Source of the DNA: Streptomyces sp. ISL-11
Lineage (GTDB): Bacteria > Actinomycetota > Actinomycetes > Streptomycetales > Streptomycetaceae
Direction of reading: 5' to 3'
Assembly (NCBI RefSeq): GCF_018614525.1
Contig: NZ_JAGGOL010000055.1
Coordinates: 1 to 64,000 of the forward strand
Length of the DNA: 64,000 nt
Shown here: positions 1 through 8,774 of the stretch, one piece after another
Numbering within the stretch: the first letter of the stretch is position 1
Layout of the letters: each line of letters opens with the position of its first letter
Program-made: the position numbers and the translations under genes
The notes under the pieces: model-generated
Databases searched by the model: none
The model's input: the letters and a program-made list of their open reading frames with translations, nothing else
What the model was told of the DNA's origin: nothing

Positions 1-820
1 GCCCGTCTTCACCACCATCGCCAAGGAATTCACCACCTACGCGGCGTCGTTGGGTGTGCCCGAGGTGACGGCCATCCCGATCAGTGCCCTGGCGGGCGAC
101 AATGTCGTGCAGCCGTCGGCGCACATGGACTGGTACGGCGGCCCGACCGTCCTCGAACATCTGGAGACCGTGTCGGTCGTCACCGATCCCACGGGTGAAC
201 CGGCGCGCTTCCCCGTCCAGTACGTCATCCGCCCCCAAACACCCCAGCACCGCGACTACCGCGGCTACGCCGGCCAGATCGCCTCCGGTGTGCTGAGCGT
301 CGGCGACGAGGTGACGGTCCTGCCCTCGGGCCGCACCAGCACGATCACCGCCATCGACCTGCTCGGCGAGGCGGTGGAGGAGGCATGGGCACCGCAGTCC
401 GTCACCGTCCGCCTCACGGACGACCTGGACATCTCCCGCGGCGACCTCATCACCCCCACCCTCACCGCACCGCAGAGCACCCGCGATGTGGAAGCCACCG
501 TCTGCCATGTCGCCGACCAGCCGCTGCGCATGGGCGACCGGGTCCTGCTCAAGCACACCACCCGCACCGTCAAGGCCATCGTCAAGGACATTCCCTCCCG
601 CCTGACCCTCGACGACCTCTCCCAACACCCGGCCCCCGGCGAACTGACCGCCAACGACATCGGCCAGGTCACCCTCCGTACGGCCGAGCCCCTTCCCCTC
701 GACCCCTACACCCACTCCCGCCGCACCGGCTCCTTCCTCCTCATCAACCCCACCGACGGCACCACCCTCACCGCCGGCATGGCGGGCGAGCCCGTGGGCT
801 ACGCCGCGTCGTGGGGATGA
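1..820 (+). CDS. cysN: sulfate adenylyltransferase subunit 1 (CysN-like GTPase), 3' part
   Basis: The 5' end lies outside the window; the reading frame is open from base 2 to the TGA at 818-820, about 272 codons. The visible part is the end of the GTPase domain (ITALSA-like box seen as AIPISALAGDNVV, then the WYGGPTVLEHLE segment typical of CysN), followed by the two beta-barrel domains of translation-factor-like GTPases (RGYAGQIASGVLSVGDEVTVLPSGRTSTI). In the family, CysN hydrolyses GTP to drive CysD-catalysed adenylation of sulfate to APS in assimilatory sulfate reduction. The P-loop is upstream of the window, so GTPase competence cannot be checked. No APS-kinase fusion follows the barrel domains. 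CysD would be expected just upstream. Family assignment is fairly sure. Confidence 0.85.
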   Translation, partial: PVFTTIAKEFTTYAASLGVPEVTAIPISALAGDNVVQPSAHMDWYGGPTVLEHLETVSVVTDPTGEPARFPVQYVIRPQTPQHRDYRGYAGQIASGVLSVGDEVTVLPSGRTSTITAIDLLGEAVEEAWAPQSVTVRLTDDLDISRGDLITPTLTAPQSTRDVEATVCHVADQPLRMGDRVLLKHTTRTVKAIVKDIPSRLTLDDLSQHPAPGELTANDIGQVTLRTAEPLPLDPYTHSRRTGSFLLINPTDGTTLTAGMAGEPVGYAASWG

Positions 821-836
821 GCCCAGCGAAATCAAG

Positions 837-881
837 CCTGTCCGGCGTTTGAGGACACCGCCGCGCAGCGGTGGTGCGCAC
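837..881. repeat. dispersed Streptomyces palindromic repeat, copy 1
   Basis: This gap holds cctgtccggcgtttgaggac followed by the small palindrome accgccgcgcagcggtgg. The same core plus the same flank recurs at 45115-45150, and related cores lie near 32755, 32806, 44329, 44964 and 45055. It sits directly after the cysN stop codon, between convergent genes, and may serve as a terminator-like element. It is non-coding in any convincing frame. Confidence 0.7.
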
Positions 882-926
882 GACACGGCCCGCAGCCGCC
901 CGCTCACGTGATCCGCCGGCCACGCG

Positions 927-2186
927 CTAGCGTTTCGCGCAAGCGGCTGCGCGCTCCTGCAGGAGCGCGCGTTCGCGTGCGTTGCGGGTCAGGGACGCCG
1001 CGCGCTCGAACTCCGCGCGGGCCTCGGCGGGCCGGCCGAGCCGTGTCAGCAGGTCCCCGCGCACGCTGGGCAGCAGGTGGTAGTCCTTGAGGGCGGGCTC
1101 CGAGGTCAGGGCGTCGACGATCTCCAGGCCGGCGGCGGGCCCGTACGCCATGCCGACCGCGACCGCGCGGTTGAGCTCCACGACCGGTGAGGGCACCCGC
1201 TCGGCGAGCGTCGCGTACAGCGCGGCGATGCGGGGCCAGTCGGTGTCCTCCGCCGTGCGGGCCCGGGCGTGGCAGGCGGCGATGGCGGCCTGGAGGGCGT
1301 ACGGCCCGTACGCACCCCCGAGCCGTTCCGCGCGCTCCAGTGCCGCCAGGCCGCGCCGGATCAGCAGCTGGTCCCACCGGCCCCGGTCCTGGTCGAGCAG
1401 GAGGACCGGTTCGCCGGACGGGCCGGTGCGGGCGGCCGACCGCGATGCCTGGATCTCCATCAGGGCGACCAGGCCGTGCACCTCGGCTTCCCCGGGCACG
1501 AGCCCGGCGAGGACGCGGCCGAGCCGCAGGGCCTCCTCGCACAGGGCCGGGCGCATCCAGTCGTCCCCGGCGGTGGCCGCGTAGCCCTCGTTGAAGACGA
1601 GGTAGACGACCTCCAGCACGGAGGAGAGCCGTTCGGCGAGCGCGTCCGCCCCGGGCACCTCGAAGGGCACCTCCGCCTTGGAGAGGGTCCGTTTGGCGCG
1701 GACGATCCGCTGGGCCACGGTCGGCTCGGCGACCAGGAAGGCGCGGGCGATCTCGTCGGTCCTGAGCCCGCCGAGCAGGCGCAGGGTGAGGGCGACGCGG
1801 GCCTCCGTGGACAGCACCGGGTGGCAGGCGACGAAGACCAGGCGCAGGAGGTCGTCCTCGATGCCGGAGTCGTCCGGAAGCGCGTTCTGTCCCTGCTCGG
1901 TCTCCAGCTCGTGGCCGAGGAGGGCGAGCTTGCGCGCGAGGTTCCGGTCGCGCCGGACGAGGTCGATCGCGCGGTGTCTGGCGGTGGCCATGAGCCAGGC
2001 ACCCGGTTTCTCCGGGATGCCCGACTCCGGCCACTGTTCCAGGGCGGCGACCAGCGCGTCCTGCGCGAGTTCCTCGGCGAGGCCGACGTCCCGCACGATC
2101 CGGGTCAGGCCGGCGACGAGCCGCGCCGACTCGATTCTCCAGACCGCGTCGATGGTGCGGTGCACAGGGCTGCCGGAAGCCGTCAC
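927..2186 (-). CDS. ECF RNA polymerase sigma factor, ECF42-like with C-terminal TPR-like extension
   Basis: A 419-aa sigma factor read from a GTG start. The N-terminal third contains sigma region 2 (RIVRDVGLAEELAQDALVAALE, then GAWLMATARHRAIDLVRR) and region 4 (LRLLGGLRTDEIARAFLVAEPTVAQRIVRAKRTL). The remaining ~230 residues form a long helical domain (YLVFNEGYAATAGDDWMRPALCEEALRLGRVLAGL...) characteristic of ECF42-type sigma factors, which have no classical anti-sigma partner. It lies 22 nt after a DGPF/YCII-domain gene on the same strand, the standard neighbour of this group, so the two are probably co-transcribed. The C-terminal domain is thought to regulate activity in this family; the signal is not visible here. 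Confidence 0.88.
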   Translation of the reverse strand: MTASGSPVHRTIDAVWRIESARLVAGLTRIVRDVGLAEELAQDALVAALEQWPESGIPEKPGAWLMATARHRAIDLVRRDRNLARKLALLGHELETEQGQNALPDDSGIEDDLLRLVFVACHPVLSTEARVALTLRLLGGLRTDEIARAFLVAEPTVAQRIVRAKRTLSKAEVPFEVPGADALAERLSSVLEVVYLVFNEGYAATAGDDWMRPALCEEALRLGRVLAGLVPGEAEVHGLVALMEIQASRSAARTGPSGEPVLLLDQDRGRWDQLLIRRGLAALERAERLGGAYGPYALQAAIAACHARARTAEDTDWPRIAALYATLAERVPSPVVELNRAVAVGMAYGPAAGLEIVDALTSEPALKDYHLLPSVRGDLLTRLGRPAEARAEFERAASLTRNARERALLQERAAACAKR

Positions 2187-2208
2187 AGCACGAGCATACG
2201 AACGGGAA

Positions 2209-2637
2209 CTACTGCTGTGCCTTCTTCCGGAGCTCCTCGCGCAGGGCTTCCTCGCGGGCCGCGTCCTCCGGGGGAAGGATGTCGGCCGGGAAGTCGGACG
2301 GCTCGAACACCTGGCGGATCTCGACCTCGCCGTCCTGGAAGGGGATTCGGCGGGCCCACTCCAGGGCCTCGTCCCGGTCCTTCACCTGGATGACCCAGTA
2401 GCCGGCGATCAGCTCCTTCGTCTCGGCGAAGGGCCCGTCCGTCACCACCGGCCGGCCGGCGGAGAAGGTGACCCGGGCGCCCTTGGCGGACGTCTGGAGG
2501 CCGTCGGCCGCGAGGAGCGCACCGGCCTTGACCAGCTGGTCGTTGTACTCGCTCATGTCGGCGATCATCTCCTTGGTCGGCAGCGCGCCGGCCTCGGACT
2601 CCTCGGTCGCCTTCACGATCATCATGAAGCGGGCCAT
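2209..2637 (-). CDS. YCII-related DGPF-domain protein
   Basis: A 142-aa protein starting MARFMMIVKATEES at the ATG whose first base is 2637. This start is preceded by CAGGAGA at correct spacing, so the in-frame codons further upstream are not used. The fold is the YCII/DGPF ferredoxin-like domain, with the diagnostic motif VVTDGPFAETKELIAGYWVIQV about residues 68-90. Proteins of this type are encoded next to ECF42 sigma factors, as here (22-nt gap). Their biochemical role is unknown; a sensory or regulatory role beside the sigma factor is inferred from conserved neighbourhood only. Confidence 0.87.
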   Translation of the reverse strand: MARFMMIVKATEESEAGALPTKEMIADMSEYNDQLVKAGALLAADGLQTSAKGARVTFSAGRPVVTDGPFAETKELIAGYWVIQVKDRDEALEWARRIPFQDGEVEIRQVFEPSDFPADILPPEDAAREEALREELRKKAQQ

Positions 2638-2794
2638 GACATGTCTCCTGTCGTTCGATGCCGGATGCGGCCGGCCCGCCGGGACACCGCCCGGACGGAC
2701 CCGCCCTTTCATCTATGCGTCGAACGGGAGACGGCCAGATCGACAGAGCGGGTGAAAAATCTTCCGGCGGCCGCGCGGGGTGCGCACGGGAAGG

Positions 2795-2828
2795 CCGAAG
2801 GGCCCCGCCTTCCGGCAGGGCCCTTCGG
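2795..2828 (-). terminator. hairpin terminator after nrdB
   Basis: An 11-bp perfect inverted repeat (ccgaagggccc ... gggcccttcgg) with a 12-nt loop lies 35 nt beyond the nrdB stop codon. No long T-run follows, as is usual in Streptomyces. It separates nrdAB from the DGPF/ECF pair on the same strand. Confidence 0.75.
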
Positions 2829-2862
2829 GTGTGTCACGGCGACGCGGGGACGCTCCCGCGGC

Positions 2863-3879
2863 TCAGAACTCGTCGTCGAAGGCGACCGTGCCCTCGACCG
2901 CCACCTGGTATGCGGACGCGCGGCGCTCGAAGAAGTTGGTCAGCTCCTGGACGTTCTGGAGCTCCATGAAGGAGAACGGGTTCTCCGAGCCGAAGACCGG
3001 CGTGAAGCCCAGGCGCTGGAGGCGCTGGTCGGCGACGCACTGGAGGTACTCGCGCATGGACTCGGTGTTCATGCCCGGCAGGCCCTCGCCGCACAGGTCG
3101 CGGCCGAACTGCAGCTCGGCCTCGACGGCCTCCTTCAGCATGTCGGTGACCTGCTGCTGGAGCTCGTCGTCGAAGAGCTCGGGCTCCTCCTGGCGGACGG
3201 TGTCCACGACCTCGAACGCGAAGTTCATGTGCATGGTCTCGTCACGGAAGACCCAGTTGGTGCCGGTCGCCAGGCCGTGCAGCAGGCCGCGGGAGCGGAA
3301 CCAGTACACGTAGGCGAAGGCGCCGTAGAAGAAGAGGCCCTCGATGCAGGCGGCGAAGCAGATCAGGTTGAGCAGGAAGCGACGGCGGTCGGCCTTCGTC
3401 TCCAGGCGGTCCAGCTTCTCGACCTCGTTGATCCACTTGAAGCAGAACTGGGCCTTCTCGCGGATGGAGGGGATCTCCTCCACGGCGTCGAACGCCGCGG
3501 CGCGGTCGTCCGGGTCGGGGAGGTAGGTGTCGAGCAGCGTCAGATAGAACTGGACGTGCACGGCCTCCTCGAAGAGCTGCCGCGACAGGTACAGCCGCGC
3601 CTCGGGGGAGTTGATGTGCTTGTACAGCGTCAGCACGAGGTTGTTCGCCACGATCGAGTCGCCGGTCGCGAAGAACGCGACCAGGCGGCCGATCATGTGC
3701 TGCTCACCCGGGGAGAGCTTGGCGAGGTCGGCGACGTCGGAGTGGAGGTCGACCTCCTCGACGGTCCAGGTGTTCTTGATCGCGTCGCGGTAGCGGTCGT
3801 AGAAGTCCGGGTACCGCATGGGACGCAGGGTCAGCTCGAAGCCCGGGTCGAGGAGGTTCTTCTGTGCAGGGGCGGTCAT
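2863..3879 (-). CDS. nrdB: class Ia ribonucleotide reductase small (beta) subunit
   Basis: A 338-aa ferritin-like diiron protein that supplies the radical for ribonucleotide reduction with NrdA. Metal-ligand motifs are present: EEAVHVQFY near residue 107 and RDETMHMNFAFE near residue 206. The start ATG overlaps the nrdA stop by one base (TAATG), so translation is coupled and the 1:1 subunits are made from one mRNA. A strong hairpin follows the stop codon. No third gene such as nrdS, which I recall from S. coelicolor, is present before the terminator. Confidence 0.95.
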   Translation of the reverse strand: MTAPAQKNLLDPGFELTLRPMRYPDFYDRYRDAIKNTWTVEEVDLHSDVADLAKLSPGEQHMIGRLVAFFATGDSIVANNLVLTLYKHINSPEARLYLSRQLFEEAVHVQFYLTLLDTYLPDPDDRAAAFDAVEEIPSIREKAQFCFKWINEVEKLDRLETKADRRRFLLNLICFAACIEGLFFYGAFAYVYWFRSRGLLHGLATGTNWVFRDETMHMNFAFEVVDTVRQEEPELFDDELQQQVTDMLKEAVEAELQFGRDLCGEGLPGMNTESMREYLQCVADQRLQRLGFTPVFGSENPFSFMELQNVQELTNFFERRASAYQVAVEGTVAFDDEF

Positions 3880-6272
3880 TACTGGCAAGCCTCGCAGGAC
3901 TCGGGGTTTTCCAGGGAGCAGGCGATGGCGTCCTCGTCGGGCGCCGCCTGCTGGACGGGGATGGCGGTCGCCGGGACCGTGGCGGCGGCGCTCGCCGAGC
4001 GCGCGATCCGGGTGGCCGGGCGGGAGCGCAGGTAGTACGTCGTCTTGATGCCCTGCTTCCAGGCGTACGCGTACATCGAGCTGAGCTTGCCGATGGTGGG
4101 CGAGGCCATGAAGAGGTTCAGCGACTGGCTCTGGTCGAGGTACGGCGTACGGGCCGCCGCCATGTCGATCAGGAAGCGCTGCGGGATCTCCCAGGCGGTG
4201 CGGTAGAGGTCGCGGACCTCCTGCGGGATCCATCCCATGTCCTGGATCGAGCCATTGGCGTCGGTCAGGGCGTCACGGGTGGTGCGGTCCCACACGCCGA
4301 GCTTCTTCAGGTCCTCCACCAGGTAGGTGTTGACCTGGAGGAACTCACCGCTGAGCGTCTCGCGCTTGAAGAGGTTGGAGACCTGCGGCTCGATGCACTC
4401 GTACACGCCCGCGATGGACGCGATGGTGGCCGTCGGCGCGATCGCCAGCAGCAGCGAGTTGCGCATGCCGACCTGGGCGATCCGGGCGCGCAGCGCGTCC
4501 CAGCGGTCGGCCCAGCGCTGTTCGGCGTTCGGGTAGTGGTCCGGGTGCAGCACGCCGCGCGCGGTGCGGGTCGCGGACCAGGCCGGGTGCGGGCCGTTCC
4601 GCTCGGCGAGGTCGGCGGACGCCTCGTACGCCGCGAGCATGATGCGCTCGGAGATGCGGGTCGACAGCTCCTTCGCCTCGGGGGAGTCGAAGGGCAGGCG
4701 CAGACGGAAGAACACGTCCTGCAGACCCATCAGGCCCAGGCCCACCGGGCGCCAGCGGCTGTTGGAGTTGCCGGCCTGCTCGGTCGGGTAGAAGTTGATG
4801 TCCACGACGCGGTCGAGGAACGTGACGGCCGTACGGACCGTACGGTCGAGCTTGTCCCAGTCCATCTCGCCGTCGGCACCCAGGTGCTGCGCCAGGTTGA
4901 CCGAGCCCAGGTTGCAGACCGCGGTCTCGCCGTCGTCGGTGACCTCCAGGATCTCGGTGCAGAGGTTCGAGGAGTGGACGACCTTGCCCGGCTCGGCGGT
5001 CTGGTTCGCGGTGCGGTTGGAGGCGTCCTTGAACGTCATCCAGCCGTTGCCGGTCTGCGCGAGCGTGCGCATCATCCGGGCGTACAGCACGCGCGCCGGG
5101 ATCGTCTTGACGGCCTTGCCGTCGGCCTCGGCCTTGCGGTAGGCGGCGTCGAACTCGTCGCCGTAGAGGTCGACCAGCTCGGGCGTGTCGGCCGGGGAGA
5201 ACAGCGACCAGTCGCCGTCCGTCTCGACGCGGCGCATGAACTCGTCCGGGATCCAGTGCGCGGTGTTGAGGTTGTGGGTGCGGCGGGCCTCCTCACCGGT
5301 GTTGTCGCGGAGCTCCAGGAACTCCTCGATGTCCGCGTGCCAGGTCTCCAGGTAGACACAGGCCGCGCCCTTGCGCCGGCCGCCCTGGTTGACGGCCGCG
5401 ACGGAGGCGTCGAGGGTCCGCAGGAACGGCACGATGCCGTTGGAGTGGCCGTTGGTGCCGCGGATCAGCGAGCCGCGCGAGCGGATGCGGGAGTACGACA
5501 GGCCGATGCCGCCGGCGTGCTTCGACAGCCGCGCCACCTGGTGGTAGCGGTCGTAGATCGAGTCCAGCTCGTCCAGCGGAGAGTCCAGCAGGTAGCAGGA
5601 CGACATCTGCGGGTGGCGGGTGCCGGAGTTGAAGAGCGTGGGGGAGGACGGCAGGTAGGAGAGCGTGCTGGTGAGCCGGTAGAGCTCGGTCACGTCCTCC
5701 AGGGCCCGCACGGAGTGGTCCTCGGCCAGGCCGCAGGCCACGCGCAGCAGGAAGTGCTGCGGGGTCTCGACGACCTGCCGGGTGATGGGGTGGCGCAGCA
5801 GGTACCGGCTGTGCAGCGTGCGCAGGCCGAAGTAACCGAAGCGGTCGTCGGCGCCGTCGGCCAGCGCCTTCTCGACGAGGCCGTCCAGGCGCTCGGCGTG
5901 GGTGCGCACGAACGCCGCGGTCTCGTCAGCGATCAGGCCCTCGCGGTGGCCGGTCGCCACGGAGGCGGAGAAGGACGTCGCGCCCTGCCCGGCGGCCTCG
6001 TCGGCGATCGCGCGGGTCAGCAGCCGGGCGGCGAGCTTGGAGTACTGCGGCTCCTCCGAGATCAGTCCGGCGGCGGCCTCGGTGGCCAGGGACCGCAACT
6101 CGGCCTCGTCCGAACCCGGGTGGCGGCCCCGCAGCGCGGCGGCGGCGACCTTGCCGGGGTCGGTGGCGGGCAGATCGGCGGTGAGGTCGGTCAGGGTGCG
6201 CAGCAGCGCGGTCCCGGGGCCGCCGGTCGCTTCCGCGGACGCTGAGACCGGATCGGCGGGCGCGATGGTCAC
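3879..6272 (-). CDS. nrdA: class Ia ribonucleotide reductase large (alpha) subunit
   Basis: A 797-aa catalytic subunit that reduces ribonucleoside diphosphates to deoxynucleotides with NrdB. It shows the family blocks PSSPTLFNSGTRHPQMSSCYL, KHAGGIGLSYSRIR, SSNLCTEILEV, PTATIASIAGVYECIEP and a C-terminal Cys pair (SCEACQ) for re-reduction. The GTG start at 6272 is preceded by GAGGGAGAG; the open frame continues upstream but that DNA is leader. No clear N-terminal ATP-cone is visible. The long 5' leader carries a cobalamin riboswitch and the promoter region two NrdR-like boxes, implying repression when B12 (and hence the B12-dependent class II enzyme) or dATP is plentiful. Confidence 0.95.
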   Translation of the reverse strand: MTIAPADPVSASAEATGGPGTALLRTLTDLTADLPATDPGKVAAAALRGRHPGSDEAELRSLATEAAAGLISEEPQYSKLAARLLTRAIADEAAGQGATSFSASVATGHREGLIADETAAFVRTHAERLDGLVEKALADGADDRFGYFGLRTLHSRYLLRHPITRQVVETPQHFLLRVACGLAEDHSVRALEDVTELYRLTSTLSYLPSSPTLFNSGTRHPQMSSCYLLDSPLDELDSIYDRYHQVARLSKHAGGIGLSYSRIRSRGSLIRGTNGHSNGIVPFLRTLDASVAAVNQGGRRKGAACVYLETWHADIEEFLELRDNTGEEARRTHNLNTAHWIPDEFMRRVETDGDWSLFSPADTPELVDLYGDEFDAAYRKAEADGKAVKTIPARVLYARMMRTLAQTGNGWMTFKDASNRTANQTAEPGKVVHSSNLCTEILEVTDDGETAVCNLGSVNLAQHLGADGEMDWDKLDRTVRTAVTFLDRVVDINFYPTEQAGNSNSRWRPVGLGLMGLQDVFFRLRLPFDSPEAKELSTRISERIMLAAYEASADLAERNGPHPAWSATRTARGVLHPDHYPNAEQRWADRWDALRARIAQVGMRNSLLLAIAPTATIASIAGVYECIEPQVSNLFKRETLSGEFLQVNTYLVEDLKKLGVWDRTTRDALTDANGSIQDMGWIPQEVRDLYRTAWEIPQRFLIDMAAARTPYLDQSQSLNLFMASPTIGKLSSMYAYAWKQGIKTTYYLRSRPATRIARSASAAATVPATAIPVQQAAPDEDAIACSLENPESCEACQ

Positions 6273-6435
6273 TGAGGCTCTCCCTCGCTCGGCAGAGGGC
6301 CGGGCGGGTGGCGCGCGACGGGCGCGTACGGGCATGCCTGACAGCACCAGGGCATGCTCGTAGCGTCCATCGGCCCAACCCGCGAGGCCCGGACGAATAC
6401 AAAACGCCCGGTGCCGTGCGGTGGCTCGGCGGTGG

Positions 6436-6546
6436 GCGTGCTGTCGGCAGGTCCTCGGACTCCTGCATGCGTCATTACGGCATACATGCACCGTTGCGGG
6501 ACAGTTCCGGATTTCCACCGGATTCCCCTGCGACGACAGCGAGCAC
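6436..6546 (-). promoter_or_regulatory. adenosylcobalamin (B12) riboswitch in the nrdAB leader
   Basis: Read on the minus strand, the leader contains GGGAATCCGGTGGAAATCC, then CTGTCCCGCAACGGT, and then the B12 box AGTCCGAGGACCTGCC (plus-strand positions about 6446-6462). These three blocks occur in the canonical order of the cobalamin riboswitch core. Flanking CTGTCG/CGACAG segments can form the closing stem. It lies about 170 nt upstream of the nrdA start. Ligand binding would be expected to switch nrdAB off, by analogy with known Streptomyces nrd leaders. Confidence 0.92.
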
Positions 6547-6547
6547 G

Positions 6548-6563
6548 AGCATACATCTAGTGC
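6548..6563 (-). promoter_or_regulatory. NrdR box, proximal
   Basis: The minus strand reads GCACTAGATGTATGCT, close to the NrdR consensus (acaCwAtATaTwGtgt). Its partner begins exactly 31 bp upstream, about three helical turns, the spacing typical of paired NrdR sites. It sits immediately 5' of the riboswitch, so probably overlaps the nrdAB promoter. Confidence 0.75.
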
Positions 6564-6578
6564 TGGGCGTCGCACGCA

Positions 6579-6594
6579 CCACCACATCTTGTGT
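6579..6594 (-). promoter_or_regulatory. NrdR box, distal
   Basis: The minus strand reads ACACAAGATGTGGTGG, matching the NrdR-box pattern, in phase with the proximal box 31 bp away. NrdR with bound dATP/ATP would repress nrdAB from this pair. Confidence 0.75.
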
Positions 6595-6664
6595 CGCGCG
6601 GTAATCGCGTGGGTCGGAATGTGCTAACAGAGACCGGGACTTCGGGGTATGCGCCGGGAACGGC

Positions 6665-6707
6665 CGAGGCCCGTCGCGCCCCCTTCAAGGGGGTGCGACG
6701 GGCCTCG
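6665..6707. terminator. strong hairpin between symporter gene and nrd promoter
   Basis: A 13-bp perfect stem (cgaggcccgtcgc / gcgacgggcctcg) encloses a second stem cccccttcaaggggg. It lies 47 nt downstream of the symporter stop codon and should terminate that minus-strand transcript before it meets the nrd regulatory region. Confidence 0.85.
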
Positions 6708-6753
6708 TGTCCCGCCGGATCGGCGGCCGGCCGGCAGCCTGTCTGAAGCCCTT

Positions 6754-8379
6754 CTAGTGGCCGCCCGGGGCCCCCGCCGTGGCCGGGGGAAGCTCCGCCC
6801 GGACGCCTGGGTCGCCGGCGTCCGCGGTGTAGTCCGACGCCTTCGTCTGGTCCACGCCGTCCGGCGCGCCGACGGCCTTGAGGACGAAAGTCAGCACGAT
6901 GACGACGATCACATTGAGCGTGAACGCGGTCAGCCCGATGTACCCCTTCTCCCCTATGAGGGGTATGAGGTTGGTATTGCCGAAATGATCCTGTGTGGCG
7001 CTCGGCGTGTCGTATGCCCGCCATGTTCCGTAGAGCATCCCGACAGCCCAGCCGCCGAGCAGCGCCCAGCGGTGGAACCAGCGGGTGAAGAGGCCGCCCA
7101 CCAGCGCGGGCACGGTCTGGAGGATCCAGATGCCACCGAGCAGCTGGAAATTGATCGCGACCGTCTTGTCCATGGTGAGGACGAAGACCAGCGCGCCCAC
7201 CTTCACCAGCAGCGAGGCGAGCTTGGAGACCTTGGCCTCGTGTGCGGGCGAGGCATCCGGGCGGATGAAGTCCTTGTAGATGTTGCGGGTGAACAGGTTC
7301 GCGGCGGCGATCGACATGATCGCCGCGGGCACCAGCGCGCCGATGCCGATCGCGGCGAAGGCCACGCCCGTGAACCAGTCCGGGAACATGTCCTCGAAGA
7401 GCTGCGGGATCGCGAGCTGCCCGTTCTTCACCTTGATCCCCGCGGCGATGGCCATGAAGCCGAGCATCGCCAGCAGGCCCAGCATCAGGGAGTACAGCGG
7501 CAGGATCGTCGTATTGCGGCGGATGACGTTGCGGCTCTTGCTGGAGAGCACCGCGGTCACCGAGTGCGGATAGAGGAAGAGCGCCATCGCCGAGCCGAGC
7601 GCGAGGGTCGCGTACGACCACTGCGCCTGCTCCCCGGTCACCAGCGAGCCGCGCGGCTTGCCCGTCTCCGGGTTCTTGACCGCGAAGGCGTCGCCGGCCT
7701 TGGCGAAGATGTCGTCGAAGCCGCCCAGCTTGATGGGGATGTAGATGATCGCCACGATGATCACGATGTAGATCAGCGCGTCCTTGACGAAGGCGATCAG
7801 CGCGGGCGCCCGCAGCCCCGATGAGTAGGTGTAGGCGGCGAGCACGCCGAAGGCGATGAGCAGCGGCAGGTCCTTCATGAACCAGTTCGAACCGCCGCCC
7901 ACGCCCAGCACGTCCAGCACGGCCTGGATGCCGACGAGCTGGAGCGCGATGTACGGCATCGTCGCGAGGATGCCGGTGAGCGCGAGCGCCAGCGACAGGC
8001 CCTTGGAGCCGAACCGCCCGCGGACGAAGTCGGAGGACGTCACATAGCCGTGCTTGTGGGACACCGACCACAGGCGGGGCAGGAAGGTGAAGACCAGCGG
8101 ATAGCAGAGGATCGTGTACGGCACCGCGAAGAACCCGGCCGCGCCGCCCGCGTAGATCGCCGCCGGGACCGCGACGAAGGTGTACGCCGTATAGAGGTCA
8201 CCGCCGAGCAGGAACCACGTCACCCAGGTGCCGAACGAGCGGCCGCCCAGCCCCCACTCGTCGAGGCTGTCCGCGTTCTCGGCGCGGCGCCACTTCGAGG
8301 CGACGAAGCCCATGACGGTGACGACCAGGAAGAAGAAGATGAAGACGGCGAGTGCCACGCCGTTCACGCCGTCCTTCAC
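6754..8379 (-). CDS. sodium:solute symporter (SSS family)
   Basis: A 541-aa integral membrane protein with about 13 hydrophobic segments. The N-terminus (VALAVFIFFFLVVTVMGFVASKWRR), GLGGRSFGTWVTWFLLGGDLYTAYTFVAVPAAIYAGG and the ALVPAAIMSIAAANLFTRNIYKDF segment are typical of SSS monocarboxylate/proline-type transporters. The GTG start overlaps the stop of the upstream DUF3311 gene by 4 nt (GTGA, 8376-8379), showing coupled translation with its small membrane partner. This pairing of a DUF3311 protein and an SSS transporter is common in actinobacteria. The substrate is not readable from sequence; a monocarboxylate is a reasonable guess. Confidence 0.9.
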   Translation of the reverse strand: MKDGVNGVALAVFIFFFLVVTVMGFVASKWRRAENADSLDEWGLGGRSFGTWVTWFLLGGDLYTAYTFVAVPAAIYAGGAAGFFAVPYTILCYPLVFTFLPRLWSVSHKHGYVTSSDFVRGRFGSKGLSLALALTGILATMPYIALQLVGIQAVLDVLGVGGGSNWFMKDLPLLIAFGVLAAYTYSSGLRAPALIAFVKDALIYIVIIVAIIYIPIKLGGFDDIFAKAGDAFAVKNPETGKPRGSLVTGEQAQWSYATLALGSAMALFLYPHSVTAVLSSKSRNVIRRNTTILPLYSLMLGLLAMLGFMAIAAGIKVKNGQLAIPQLFEDMFPDWFTGVAFAAIGIGALVPAAIMSIAAANLFTRNIYKDFIRPDASPAHEAKVSKLASLLVKVGALVFVLTMDKTVAINFQLLGGIWILQTVPALVGGLFTRWFHRWALLGGWAVGMLYGTWRAYDTPSATQDHFGNTNLIPLIGEKGYIGLTAFTLNVIVVIVLTFVLKAVGAPDGVDQTKASDYTADAGDPGVRAELPPATAGAPGGH

Positions 8380-8660
8380 GAGCGCCCACCGCCCCGGCGG
8401 GCCTGCTCGTTGCGGCGGACGAGCACGTAGGCGACGACGGTCAGCAGCGTCGAGACCAGCACCCACAGCATCTGGTACCAGTAGAAGAACGGTATGCCGA
8501 TGAAGGCGGGCGTGAGCCGGGAGTAGGAGTCGACCCACAGCATCGCGCCGAAGGGGATCGCCAGGCATATACCGGCCAGGACCATCGGCACGGACACCCG
8601 GCCGCCCTCCCGTCCCGCTGCCGACGCGCCAGTGGATGGCTCTGCCGGTGGTTCCGTCAT
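8376..8660 (-). CDS. DUF3311 small membrane protein, symporter partner
   Basis: A 94-aa protein with two transmembrane helices (VLAGICLAIPFGAMLWV and YQMLWVLVSTLLTVVAYVLV) separated by a short loop with TPAFIGIPFFYWYQ, the DUF3311 signature. The ATG at 8660 is chosen because GGGGGGAG lies 9 nt upstream. Its stop overlaps the GTG start of the symporter. It probably acts as an accessory subunit of the transporter, though the family has no defined biochemical function. Confidence 0.85.
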   Translation of the reverse strand: MTEPPAEPSTGASAAGREGGRVSVPMVLAGICLAIPFGAMLWVDSYSRLTPAFIGIPFFYWYQMLWVLVSTLLTVVAYVLVRRNEQARRGGGRS

Positions 8661-8774
8661 GACGGTGACTCCCCCCTGAATGATCACTACGTGATGCGCA
8701 GGAAATCTAGGCGAGGGTCCTACCGGGAGTCACCCCCTGTCCGTATATCGGTATGGCAACGTCATGGGCCGGGC

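Noticed and set aside
1678..4035. A 785-codon plus-strand frame
   Set aside because: Lies antisense to the sigma, DGPF and nrdB genes; no domain seen.
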